Shown here piece after piece: positions 36,854 through 45,654 of a stretch of 64,000 nt of DNA. The notes below the pieces were generated by a model, which saw only the letters and a list, made by a program, of their open reading frames with translations, made no database searches and had not been told where the DNA came from. Source of the stretch: SAR202 cluster bacterium. GTDB lineage: Bacteria; Chloroflexota; Dehalococcoidia; Lucifugimonadales; Lucifugimonadaceae. Each line of letters opens with the position of its first letter. The first letter of the stretch is position 1. The stretch covers positions 62,001 through 126,000 of the forward strand of contig VFGZ01000026.1 in NCBI GenBank assembly GCA_009392215.1. The letters are read 5' to 3'. Made by a program: the position numbers and the translations under genes.

Positions 36854-36857
36854 TTAT

Positions 36858-38000
36858 TCATTTTGCCTTAGGCGTGGAGGTTGAGGAAATCTCCGTATTG
36901 GAGGAAACGTAACCTTCGACTAGGAGATCGCCGTTGATAAGACTATGGGAAACACGGTCGAGCGATAGGGCATGGCTAAGACTTTCTATTCCTTCTCCAC
37001 CGATTGCACCAATAGCGTCTTTCCCGCCAATAATTATGGGTGCAAGGAAGGCTGCAATTTTATTCACATGATTGCCTTTGATGAAGGCTGCTGTGAGTTC
37101 AGCTCCAGCCTCTACCATGACTTCATGGAGTCCTCTAGTTCCCAATGTCTCGATTACGATTGATAAGTTGACTTTTCCGTTTGCGCCAGAGGCTTTGAGG
37201 ATAGTGACAGAATCGGTTGGTGGCCTGACATCGACGTCATTCCTTACTACCCAGAGAATTTCACCTGGTTCCCTTAATAATGACGCTGATTCAGGCATTT
37301 TACCGTGGCTGTCGATCACTACTCTTAAGGCCGGTCGACCCGTAGCATTTCCAAGGTGGTCTCGTGCGGTAAGTCGTGGATTGTCGGAAAGTAAGGTTCC
37401 AATCCCAGTGATCAATGCATCTGACTGACGGCGCATCTCATGAACCCTCTCACGAGATTTTTCGTTAGTTATCCATTGTGAATCACCTGTACGTGTCGCG
37501 ATTTTTCCATCGAGACTTGCAGCAAATTTCACTGTTACCATCGGGAGCCCAGTTTTTATATGGTGGCTGAACCCTTCGATCAAATGCTCGGCCTCTAACC
37601 TTTGTTTTGGGGAACATTCTCTTATGACCTCAATACCAGACGCCTTAAGTTGCCGGTATCCGTTTCCTGAAACTCTCGGGTTAGGATCTTCCAGTGGCGA
37701 TACAACGGTTGTAATCCCAGAGTTGATGATTGCTTCTGTGCAGGGGGCAGCCATTCCCTGGAATGCGTGTGGTTCAAGTGAACAGAAAATTGTTGCTCCT
37801 TTTGTCTGGTTTCCAGCTTTGGATAAGGCTATTGCTTCAGCATGCTGCCCCGGTCTTCGTTGAGTAGCTCCTTCTCCGATGACAATGCCATTTTTCACGA
37901 CTACCGCACCTACAGCCGGCCGTGGTGCTACACCGCCTTTTGCTTGCCTGGCAAGTTTTAAGGCTCGATCCAAAGGTGTATTGATAACGTTACCGTTCAA
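36858..38000 (-). CDS. ribD: Bifunctional riboflavin deaminase/reductase RibD, altered zinc site
   Basis: Deaminates and then reduces the pyrimidine intermediate of riboflavin synthesis. The N-terminal deaminase has HAEAIAL (His53, Glu55), but where the family normally has EPCxHxGRTPPC this one reads EPHAFQGMAAPC, so the middle zinc ligand Cys is His78 while Cys87 is kept. The C-terminal reductase (about 150-370) has KFAASLDGKIAT and looks normal. The TTG start is the only possible one: the frame upstream closes within three codons. There is no room for an FMN riboswitch in the 26 bases to the gene before it. Confidence 0.93.
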   Translation of the reverse strand: MNGNVINTPLDRALKLARQAKGGVAPRPAVGAVVVKNGIVIGEGATQRRPGQHAEAIALSKAGNQTKGATIFCSLEPHAFQGMAAPCTEAIINSGITTVVSPLEDPNPRVSGNGYRQLKASGIEVIRECSPKQRLEAEHLIEGFSHHIKTGLPMVTVKFAASLDGKIATRTGDSQWITNEKSRERVHEMRRQSDALITGIGTLLSDNPRLTARDHLGNATGRPALRVVIDSHGKMPESASLLREPGEILWVVRNDVDVRPPTDSVTILKASGANGKVNLSIVIETLGTRGLHEVMVEAGAELTAAFIKGNHVNKIAAFLAPIIIGGKDAIGAIGGEGIESLSHALSLDRVSHSLINGDLLVEGYVSSNTEISSTSTPKAK

Positions 38001-38026
38001 ATGGTTTCAGTCCTATAAAAACTTAA

Positions 38027-38986
38027 TTAGTCAGCGATTGCGAACATCGCTTGAACTGTGACGGAGATATTGACATCTCCTCCAGATATGGGTGATGGAG
38101 AAAACGCTTCGGCTATCATTGGGGCTGAGCGCATGCCGGCATCGTAGCTCATCGCGACTGGGGCCGGACCATTGACTTCTGTGAGGTAAACGAGTGGACC
38201 GAGCGTAACGCCCAATGCACGGGCATAGAGATCTGCTCTTGCTGCTGCATCAGCCGCCGCTTCTTGGCGTATTTGATCAGCATAAATTGTTGGGTTATCT
38301 ACTGTGAACTGGATTGAATTGACTCTAATTAGGTCGCCTCCAGTTGATGCTGCATTATCGATAACAGGTCCTAATTCATCGATGTCGCGTACGGTGACCT
38401 GTAGTGTGTTGTTGACGGTATAGCCCACAACACGGGGCTCAGTATGTATGCCAAGGGAGTCTGAAACTTCAATCCACGTGGTCTGAGGGTAGATGCTGAA
38501 TTGAGTAGTGACAATGTCCTCTTGTTGAACTCCTTTATTTTTGATAGCTTTCACCACCTTATCCATGGTAGCGGCTGCAATGTTACGTGCTTCTGCAACT
38601 GACTCTTTTCGTACTTCTACACCGATTGAAACCTTGGCTATGTCAGCTGGAATCTCAATGGACGCTTGACCATTAACCCATATTCCGGAGTTGTATGCTG
38701 CGACCTGGTTGGAAGAGGTAGACCCCGTAGTGCTGGCTCGAAAAGCTGTTGGGGGGCTTGAAACAAACACACTGGAAGTCGGCCCTTCCGGTGCACCCAT
38801 GGATGTGACAACAGAATCAAGAGAAGCGTTATCTATTATTGGCCTTGGATCAGTGATGGGTCCCATGATTGAAGCATGGTTGTCGTCTGGATTCTTGACA
38901 GAACTATTGTTACAAGCAACAACGGCTACCAAGAATATTGTGATAGCAACGATGTTTAACCATCTAATCGGTATGCTGGTATTCAT
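38027..38986 (-). CDS. SIMPL-domain (DUF541) lipoprotein
   Basis: A 319-residue predicted lipoprotein: hydrophobic N-terminus ending in lipobox VVAC (Cys25), a Ser/Pro/Thr linker to about residue 100, then the SIMPL domain starting at IWVNGQASIEIPADIAKVSI with the helix AADAAARADLYARALGV near its end. The domain is common in periplasmic or surface proteins linked to oxidative stress, with unknown biochemistry. It lies 26 bases upstream of ribD in the same direction and may share its transcript. Confidence 0.88.
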   Translation of the reverse strand: MNTSIPIRWLNIVAITIFLVAVVACNNSSVKNPDDNHASIMGPITDPRPIIDNASLDSVVTSMGAPEGPTSSVFVSSPPTAFRASTTGSTSSNQVAAYNSGIWVNGQASIEIPADIAKVSIGVEVRKESVAEARNIAAATMDKVVKAIKNKGVQQEDIVTTQFSIYPQTTWIEVSDSLGIHTEPRVVGYTVNNTLQVTVRDIDELGPVIDNAASTGGDLIRVNSIQFTVDNPTIYADQIRQEAAADAAARADLYARALGVTLGPLVYLTEVNGPAPVAMSYDAGMRSAPMIAEAFSPSPISGGDVNISVTVQAMFAIAD

Positions 38987-39192
38987 TGGGAGTATTAATC
39001 GATTCCTTAGTATTTTATTGCACTGCCCGTAAAGAGTTGCGATGGTTGTATTCCTCTATTTTATTTCCATTTACCTTGCGATGAGTTATCAGTATTCATT
39101 TACCTTGGGGTCATTTGAAATTTAATCTCAAGTAATGCAAAGCTACACTGCGGAACCACTGCGAGGGAAAACCTCAAGATATGACTTTAATA

Positions 39193-39220
39193 TTACGGCG
39201 TAATGCCAGTCGGTTATATT
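39193..39220 (+). promoter_or_regulatory. Candidate promoter for lepB
   Basis: TTACGG (39193-39198) and TATATT (39215-39220) with a 16-base spacer lie 50 bases upstream of the lepB start in the 283-base divergent region. Called by eye. Confidence 0.3.
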
Positions 39221-39269
39221 TATAGCCAGGCCAAGGCTTCAGGCGTTCGAGAAAATATTTCTGCAATCA

Positions 39270-39818
39270 ATGCGCTCAGCTATCCGAGATACATGTGAAA
39301 CGATCATCACTGCGGTGGTGATATTTCTGTTTCTTCAAGGATCTACGCAGAATTTTCTAATAGAGGGTTCCTCAATGGAGCCCACTTTATCGCAAAATCA
39401 ACGTCTCCTAGTTAACAAGTTCATTTATATCCGAGCGCCTTTCAGCTTGTTTGGGGATAAAAACTATTTATTCGATGGGCCTAAGCGAGGGGATATTGTT
39501 GTCTTCCATCCTCCCTCGGGGTCTAAAAAGGACTTTGTCAAAAGAATCATTGGTGTCCCGGGCGATCTAATAGACATAGACAATGAGTTTGTTTACGTGA
39601 ACGGGGAAAAAACAGAATGGGTCGATGCCATCACATCTAGGCGAAGAAGCGATGGATATTATCCCGTGGAAGTTCCGCCGGGATCATACTATGTTCTTGG
39701 TGATAACCGCCGTGTATCTATTGATTCGCGTAATTGGGAATTTGTATCGTCAGATGAACTAGTGGGTCGCGCCTGGGCTATTCTGTGGCCGACATCTGAC
39801 TTTCAAATCTTTAGTTAA
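39270..39818 (+). CDS. lepB: Signal peptidase I
   Basis: Membrane-anchored protease that removes signal peptides from exported proteins. One N-terminal membrane segment (about 10-24), then the catalytic Ser in EGSSMEPTL (about 34-35) and catalytic Lys in KRIIGVPGD (about 91); GDNRRVSIDSR is the conserved box E. The 182-residue length fits the compact Gram-positive-like type. It is divergent from the SIMPL lipoprotein. Confidence 0.95.
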   Translation: MRSAIRDTCETIITAVVIFLFLQGSTQNFLIEGSSMEPTLSQNQRLLVNKFIYIRAPFSLFGDKNYLFDGPKRGDIVVFHPPSGSKKDFVKRIIGVPGDLIDIDNEFVYVNGEKTEWVDAITSRRRSDGYYPVEVPPGSYYVLGDNRRVSIDSRNWEFVSSDELVGRAWAILWPTSDFQIFS

Positions 39819-39879
39819 ATTGTTTTTGTTGCTCGATTCGGTTATCGCTTACTCAAAAAGATCTTCGTACTTTGGTTTT

Positions 39880-41409
39880 TCAGGCCATCATAAAGGATGC
39901 TATGCGCTCTCCGATCATGATTGCAGGCGAGTTTGTATTGGCTCGCGGGCAGTCGGGCATGATGGAGATGTCAGCGATGGTCAAACCTTCGATTCCGTGC
40001 ACCCTGCCGTATTGATTTACAACTGACATAGTATCTTCTTGCGATCCCATTTTTGCAGTGCAGGAAATATGGTGCATTGTGCTGACACGCCTTAACATCC
40101 AGTTGTACAGGGACTCATCTGATTCAAGATCTGGTTTTAGCGGATCGATAAGGTCTTTTAAGATCCCATGAAATGCTGCGTGCCTGCCAAATTCGATATG
40201 CATGTGAACAGCGTCGCGCATCCTTGAAAGATCATATGGATGATTTAGTAATCGGTAGTCCAGAGCTGGTTGTTGAAAAGGATTATTGGAATTTAATCTA
40301 AGCTCACCGGATGCTTTCGCTAAGTAAAGACCTGCGCTCATCATGAATTCTCTTTTTGGTGAATCCCATCGCATCACGGCAATCATGTCGTTCCGGAATG
40401 GGGAACCTCTTGCGGTATAACGTAGGGCGACTTTTTGTGGGCCTATTTTGACATCCGGCATCGAGAAATTATCGTCGGCGCTCCATCGTACGTGGACAGA
40501 TGGATGATCACGGAGGTTTTGCCCAACACCTGGCATGTCGTTAACAACCATGATACCTGCATTTTCTAATTGTCCGGCAGGTCCAATGCCAGAGAGCATG
40601 AGGAGATGTGGGGTGCCGATCGAACCTGCACTTAACACGACTTCTTCTGCATTGACCTGAATGGAAGATCCAGCTTTTTGGTACTCCACTCCAACAGCAC
40701 GCTTGTCATTAATCAAAATGCGCGTGGTGTGGCTATCTGGTGAGATCGTAAAGTTAGACCGATCGCGTGCCATTGTTAAATACCCGATTGCGGTACTCCA
40801 CCGGACACCATCAGGGTTGTTTAGCGGCAGAGGTCCGACTCCGCTTGAGGCAGGGTGGTTATGATCATCGGTGTGTGGAAAACCAGCCGTGGTGGCTGCT
40901 GCGATGAATGCTGACTGATCCTCGGCAAGCTGATCCGGTTGGTAACGACGAACTACTATTGGACCCTCGTTACCGTGATAGTGATTCGTGACGTCCAGAT
41001 CGTTTTCGAGTTTCTTGAGAAATGGAAGAATTTTCTCAAAAGACCATTCGTCATTACCTTCGTCGACCCAATATTCAAAGTCTTCCGGGATCGCTCGTAG
41101 GTAGACTTGTCCGTTGATTGCACTGGTGCCTCCGGTTATCTTCCCTCGCGGTACTGGCATGTCCTTATAAAAAGGTGTGGCTTTCGCCGTTAATCCCCAG
41201 TTGTGGTCACTTTCAGGGTCTAGTGCCATATCGGCTCCCGTAGCGTGTCCTTGTCTGATTTCGTCCGGTAGCGCGTCGATGTTCGGATAATCGTGTCCTG
41301 CTTCGATTAACAATACCCGGCGAGAAGGATCTTCAGATAGACGGGTTGCGAGGGCAGCCCCTGCGGATCCCGCACCAACGACTATCACATCGTATTTTGG
41401 CTTTGCCAT
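39880..41409 (-). CDS. GMC-family FAD oxidoreductase
   Basis: Flavoenzyme related to choline and alcohol dehydrogenases. The FAD-binding VVGAGSAGAALATRL (about 10-24) and the GMC signatures GGTSAINGQVYLR and GSIGTPHLLMLSGIGP are present; the C-terminal active site has His in MHHISCTAKMG and Asn in PRANTNSPA. The 509-residue length is normal. No signal peptide. It starts 20 bases after the amidohydrolase stop, so the pair forms an operon. The alcohol substrate is unknown. Confidence 0.92.
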   Translation of the reverse strand: MAKPKYDVIVVGAGSAGAALATRLSEDPSRRVLLIEAGHDYPNIDALPDEIRQGHATGADMALDPESDHNWGLTAKATPFYKDMPVPRGKITGGTSAINGQVYLRAIPEDFEYWVDEGNDEWSFEKILPFLKKLENDLDVTNHYHGNEGPIVVRRYQPDQLAEDQSAFIAAATTAGFPHTDDHNHPASSGVGPLPLNNPDGVRWSTAIGYLTMARDRSNFTISPDSHTTRILINDKRAVGVEYQKAGSSIQVNAEEVVLSAGSIGTPHLLMLSGIGPAGQLENAGIMVVNDMPGVGQNLRDHPSVHVRWSADDNFSMPDVKIGPQKVALRYTARGSPFRNDMIAVMRWDSPKREFMMSAGLYLAKASGELRLNSNNPFQQPALDYRLLNHPYDLSRMRDAVHMHIEFGRHAAFHGILKDLIDPLKPDLESDESLYNWMLRRVSTMHHISCTAKMGSQEDTMSVVNQYGRVHGIEGLTIADISIMPDCPRANTNSPAIMIGERIASFMMA

Positions 41410-41429
41410 GGAGCAGGTCGTCCCTCAAC

Positions 41430-42620
41430 CTAGAGAGCTGGATTGGTTGGCGGAGTTGACGACCAATCATCACGGGAACGACCGTTCTTGTCCCACACAA
41501 TTTGTCCGTTTTTGATCGTCATTTCGCAGACGATACGCTTATCGGATTTGTATACCCTGTTGTCAGTACCGTTATCTACAAGACCAAATTCGCCCTGAGT
41601 TATATTCAATACCGCAATATCAGCCGGAACTGTCTGACCGAGGTTGCCTAATTCGGGGTGACCGATAGCCTGGGCTGGGTCCCAAGTCGAGCGCCTGATG
41701 ATTTCTGGTAATTCCATACCAAGAGCTAATAATTTTGACATGGTTTCCGGCATCGTCGCTTGATTTGCCAAAATGCTTGCTCGGTGCATATCTGTTGAAA
41801 TGGTATCGGGTAAAAATCCCTGTTCGATTGCAGCTTTTGCGATCCTGAAAGAGAAACTGCCAGCACCGTGCCCAACATCGAATTGCACGCCGCGCTCACG
41901 GGCCTGAATAAAGTGAGGTTTGACTTTATCGTGGATGTCGGTCATTGGCTTACTTAGAGCGTAACAGTGGGTAACCATATCACCTGGTCGAAGGTGCTCG
42001 AGCATCATTTCGTCCATTGGTCGGGTATGGATCGGTGACTGGTCGACCATCAGGTATACGCCGTTTTCTTCTGCAGCCTGTATTCCGCGATCTAAGGGTT
42101 CCCAACCCGGACCCATGTAATGGGCCACTTTTACGCCAACAATCAGATCCGGTCTCTGGGCGATCTTCAGTGCAGTGAGTTCTGAATCCATGCCGTCGAG
42201 ATCTTGCTCAGGTTCACCAACCATTCCTTCGCCAGCAATATTCAGAAGTGCAAAAACATTCGTTATGGCTGGAGCAATAATCTGTTCGTTGAAATCATCG
42301 AATGTGAGATGACCTGATCCCCCGGCGTCAACAGCAGTCGTCGTCCCTTCAGGCAGGCAGTGTGCGTCAGGCAAGATAGAAGCGGTATAACCGTAGAAAT
42401 GCGCGTGTAGGTCGACAAGACCCGGCGTGACAACTAATCCCGAAACATCAGCGACGGTTCTTGCTAGGTTCGGAGATATGTCTTTATCAACTAATGCAAT
42501 ATGACCTCCGGACGTAGCTACATCGAATTGGCCGTCTCTATCGGAGGCGGGATCGATCAGGCGTCCGCCCTTTAAAAGTAAATCGTATTTTCGCAATTGG
42601 TCATTTGACATTTCGGTCAC
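41430..42620 (-). CDS. Amidohydrolase/deacetylase family protein
   Basis: Cyclic-amidohydrolase fold enzyme resembling the amidohydrolase/deacetylase group near dihydroorotase. VDLHAHFY supplies the HxH; VGVKVAHY contains the likely carbamylated Lys; THCYALS, VGHGAGSF and STDMH supply further metal or substrate residues. The 396-residue length is normal. Start is GTG 42620 (AGGAG three bases upstream) or ATG 42611. First gene of an operon with the GMC oxidoreductase. Confidence 0.87.
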   Translation of the reverse strand: MTEMSNDQLRKYDLLLKGGRLIDPASDRDGQFDVATSGGHIALVDKDISPNLARTVADVSGLVVTPGLVDLHAHFYGYTASILPDAHCLPEGTTTAVDAGGSGHLTFDDFNEQIIAPAITNVFALLNIAGEGMVGEPEQDLDGMDSELTALKIAQRPDLIVGVKVAHYMGPGWEPLDRGIQAAEENGVYLMVDQSPIHTRPMDEMMLEHLRPGDMVTHCYALSKPMTDIHDKVKPHFIQARERGVQFDVGHGAGSFSFRIAKAAIEQGFLPDTISTDMHRASILANQATMPETMSKLLALGMELPEIIRRSTWDPAQAIGHPELGNLGQTVPADIAVLNITQGEFGLVDNGTDNRVYKSDKRIVCEMTIKNGQIVWDKNGRSRDDWSSTPPTNPAL

Positions 42621-42775
42621 AAGCTCCTGATCTCTTAGTCTGTTGAACGTGTTTGATGAATTAGTTATTTATTCGCAACATGTTAACTACAAAATACATT
42701 TCAAGTTGGGGGTTTAATAAAAGACTGTTAAAGTTTGAGTAGTAATATATATGTAACCGCTTTTAACTCTCCCTA

Positions 42776-42804
42776 TTGTCTCGATGCTGTCGTACCCTTA
42801 TTTA
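42776..42804 (+). promoter_or_regulatory. Candidate promoter for tRNA-Lys
   Basis: TTGTCT (42776-42781) and TATTTA (42799-42804) are 17 bases apart and end 12 bases before the tRNA, a spacing that would start transcription just before the tRNA 5' end. Confidence 0.4.
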
Positions 42805-42816
42805 TTGAGTTTGAGA

Positions 42817-42891
42817 GGGCCTTTAGCTCAGCGGTAGAGCATCGGACTTTTAATCCGCAGGTCGTGGGTTCGATCCCCACAGGGCCCACCA
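42817..42891 (+). tRNA. tRNA-Lys (TTT)
   Basis: A 75-base cloverleaf starting GGGCCTTTAGCTCAG. The anticodon loop CTTTTAA gives TTT for AAA/AAG codons; the T arm is GTGGGTTCGATCCCCAC; the acceptor pairs over seven positions with one G-T, and CCA is encoded. Confidence 0.96.
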
Positions 42892-43042
42892 AACTCGAAT
42901 TCATCTCAGGAATTACGAAAGTTTTCCTGCACGATTTCACTACTCAGCTGCCATTCTGTTGCGAGCAGATATTTTCATACCCGCAGTCCAGCGGTCTTTC
43001 CTGATGGACTCACAGTTATTGAGCGCTATCATTAGCTATCTC

Positions 43043-43071
43043 CTGACAAGCAAAGACTCGTCGGGTAGTAT
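43043..43071 (+). promoter_or_regulatory. Candidate promoter for the carotenoid operon
   Basis: CTGACA (43043-43048) and TAGTAT (43066-43071) are separated by 17 bases, 88 bases before the first gene. It is the best sigma-70-like match in the 267 bases between tRNA-Lys and the synthase gene. Confidence 0.45.
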
Positions 43072-43158
43072 AAATACCGCAAAATTAAACAGTTGTAAGA
43101 TAAATAAGATGTAACATCTACTTGGCTGATGTTATAGCGTGTTTTTCGAGGATTTCAA

Positions 43159-44154
43159 TTGCAGGCAGATGATGTGTGGAGTCAGGCATACTGGCAGACC
43201 TTTCATAGGCGAAGTGCTTCTGATGTTTCAGCGGTGATGGATGAAAATGCCGCGAGATTGCTTTCAGCGCGTTTTGGTAGAAAAGTACTTCGCTCTTATA
43301 GTTCCTCCTTTTATGCAGTAACACGCTTCTTGCCACAGGATAAGAAAGCTGACGTCGAATTGGTTTATGCGGCTGTGAGGTATCCGGATGAGGTCGTGGA
43401 TACGTTTGCTTTGAGCCGGGATCTTAAGATGACCTACTTAGATGTATGGCAGAAGGATTTTGAGCAGACCCGAAATTATTCTGGCATCATACCGGCAGTT
43501 TCAAGTGGAATATCAGTGATAATGGCAGCCTTCCGGGATGTGATGCGCCGCAACCAGATACCCGATGCTTATTACATATCGTTTCTCGATGCGATGCGAA
43601 ATGATATTAACTCACAGAGGTTTAGTGACTGGCACGACTTGATTGAGAACTATATTTATGGCTCAGCCACTGTCGTTGGCTATTTTTTGACACATATATA
43701 TGGTCCCGCTTCCGGTCAAAATTTGGATAGATGCTTAAAAGGTGCGCGTTCTCTTGCTATCGCACTTCAACTGACCAACTTCGCCCGAGATGTTGTAGAT
43801 GATGCCCTCAGGGAGCGTTGTTATGTACCTGAACAGCACGGGACGTCGTCGGGAAGCGAGCTTGTTGATCAGGTGCTTTCTCTTGATCAGAACACTATGG
43901 CCGAAGCTCAATTTATTCTGGCCAGCGAGGCGGATAAATGGTACCAAGAAGCCGTTTTGGATATCGATGCATTTCACCCCGATAGTCGTTTGGCAATTCA
44001 AGCCTGTCACCGCTTATATTCCCGCCTCAACACAAAAATTCTAAGCAATCCTTCGACGACTGACCGAGAATCATTGACTATGTTCGAAAAGTTGTCGGTG
44101 CTGCCGATGAGTAAATACTGGCGATTGCCAGCCGCATTAGTGCTGGAGAGGTAA
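43159..44154 (+). CDS. crtB: Phytoene/squalene synthase family protein
   Basis: Head-to-head prenyl transferase that opens carotenoid synthesis. SYSSSFYAVTRFLP, the first Asp motif DEVVD (in RYPDEVVDTF) and the second NFARDVVDDALRERCYVP are all present, so the enzyme should be active. Sequence alone does not tell C40 phytoene from C30 products. TTG at 43159 is preferred, with GAGGA at 43148-43152; an ATG at 43237 lacks a ribosome binding site. The length is 331 residues. First gene of a six-gene operon. Confidence 0.9.
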   Translation: MQADDVWSQAYWQTFHRRSASDVSAVMDENAARLLSARFGRKVLRSYSSSFYAVTRFLPQDKKADVELVYAAVRYPDEVVDTFALSRDLKMTYLDVWQKDFEQTRNYSGIIPAVSSGISVIMAAFRDVMRRNQIPDAYYISFLDAMRNDINSQRFSDWHDLIENYIYGSATVVGYFLTHIYGPASGQNLDRCLKGARSLAIALQLTNFARDVVDDALRERCYVPEQHGTSSGSELVDQVLSLDQNTMAEAQFILASEADKWYQEAVLDIDAFHPDSRLAIQACHRLYSRLNTKILSNPSTTDRESLTMFEKLSVLPMSKYWRLPAALVLER

Positions 44155-44160
44155 GAAAGA

Positions 44161-45654
44161 ATGCCGGCAGATCGAGCATTAGTTGTAGGTGCTGGCGTGG
44201 GTGGTCTCTCAACGGCTATTTATCTGGCATTGGAAGGCTACCGTGTTACTATTTTTGAATCCAACGACAGTTGTGGAGGCAGGGCCAATATACTTGAGTT
44301 TGAGGGTTTTAGATTCGACACTGGCCCCTCACTGTTGAATTATCCGTGGGTATTTGACGAGATGTTTCGGGCTGCTGGCTCAAGCTTACGAGAAGAGTTG
44401 CAGTTAAACCGAGTTGATCCGGCCATAAAATTCTTCTGGCCTGACGGCGAAACCTTTCAGGTGTCTTCAGACCTTACCCGGCTTGCTTCAGAATGTCGGA
44501 GGCTCGATAGTGGAGGTACTGCCGGATTATTCAGCTTTCTTCATGATGCTCGGAATAAGTTCAGCCTTTCATTTGATCGCCTGGTGTCGCGTAATACAAA
44601 TTCTCCTCTATCTTGGTTTGCAGCAGCAGGGTTGACAAACCTCCCGCGTCTGGGTCTTTTGCGGTCTATGGATTCTGAGATAGGCCGTCATTTCAAAAAT
44701 AAGCGTATACGTGAGGCATTTGGATCTTACGGTATGTATCTCGGCGGAGCTCCAACAGATTTACCTGGAATTTTTTCGATTATTCCTTTTGGAGAAATCG
44801 AGTATGGTCTGTGGCTTCCAAGAGGGGGTATGTATTCGTTAGTTCAGGCTATGCAACGTACTGCTGAGCGGCTGGGTGTTGAGATCGTAACTGCTTGCCC
44901 GGTCAAAAATATTGAAACTGACTCAGATTGCGTAACGGGTATTACTCTTCATGATGGATCTTTTGAACCTTCGCAAGTAGTTGTTTCCAACGTAGATGTT
45001 CCGACGACCATGACTCGACTGGTTGGCGAATCTGATATAAAACGTTACAGGCCACCACAAATGACTCCTGGCGTTTTGACCTACTACCTGGCTGTTAGCC
45101 GAGAACTTTCTGAATTAGGTCATCATTCGGTTTTCTTACCTGATAATCCCGATCATGCTTACCGTCAATTGATGAAAAAGGGAATCATTCCAGATGATCT
45201 TCCCTTTTATGTGTCGGTGGCCTCGAATACCGATCCGGATATGGCTCCTAAAGGTGAGTCAGCAGTGTTCATACTGGTTCCTGTTCCACTTGTTTCGCAA
45301 ACCGTTCATGTCAATTGGCAGGATGAGTCAGCGAGGCTTTTGGAAAGAGTCCAGGCTCGCTTAAAAGTTCATCGGATGACGATTGAGGATTCAGATATTA
45401 TCCACCAGCAAACTATGACGCCGATTGATTGGTCGGACCAATTTGGGCTCTACGATGGATCGGCCTTTGGAGCCTCACACAATTTTCGTCAGATCGGTCC
45501 TTTTAGGCCAAAAAACTTTTCTTCCCGATTCAAAGGCTTGTTTTTCACCGGAGCTTCAACTACACCCGGGACGGGAGTGCCAATGTGCGTGTTAAGCGGC
45601 AAGATGACAGCTGACAGAGTCAAAAAATGGTTGCACAAAGAGATGGTCGCATGA
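44161..45654 (+). CDS. crtI: Carotenoid desaturase (CrtI-like), copy 1
   Basis: FAD-dependent CrtI-type desaturase or oxidase. The dinucleotide motif VVGAGVGGLSTAIYLALEG is at residues 8-26, RFDTGPSLL near 52-60, and the C-terminal signature GASTTPGTGVPMCVLSGK near the end. The 497-residue length is normal. GAGG lies nine bases before the ATG. The PGTGVP form is typical of phytoene desaturases, so this copy is the better candidate for the first desaturation steps. Its stop overlaps the hydrolase start (ATGA). Confidence 0.9.
   Translation: MPADRALVVGAGVGGLSTAIYLALEGYRVTIFESNDSCGGRANILEFEGFRFDTGPSLLNYPWVFDEMFRAAGSSLREELQLNRVDPAIKFFWPDGETFQVSSDLTRLASECRRLDSGGTAGLFSFLHDARNKFSLSFDRLVSRNTNSPLSWFAAAGLTNLPRLGLLRSMDSEIGRHFKNKRIREAFGSYGMYLGGAPTDLPGIFSIIPFGEIEYGLWLPRGGMYSLVQAMQRTAERLGVEIVTACPVKNIETDSDCVTGITLHDGSFEPSQVVVSNVDVPTTMTRLVGESDIKRYRPPQMTPGVLTYYLAVSRELSELGHHSVFLPDNPDHAYRQLMKKGIIPDDLPFYVSVASNTDPDMAPKGESAVFILVPVPLVSQTVHVNWQDESARLLERVQARLKVHRMTIEDSDIIHQQTMTPIDWSDQFGLYDGSAFGASHNFRQIGPFRPKNFSSRFKGLFFTGASTTPGTGVPMCVLSGKMTADRVKKWLHKEMVA

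Noticed and set aside
38691-39032. A 113-codon frame antisense to the SIMPL lipoprotein
   Set aside because: Shadow of the lipoprotein gene, whose lipobox and domain are clear.
42735-43004. An 89-codon plus-strand frame upstream of the carotenoid operon
   Set aside because: It runs across the tRNA-Lys gene and has no domain; the tRNA explains the conserved part.
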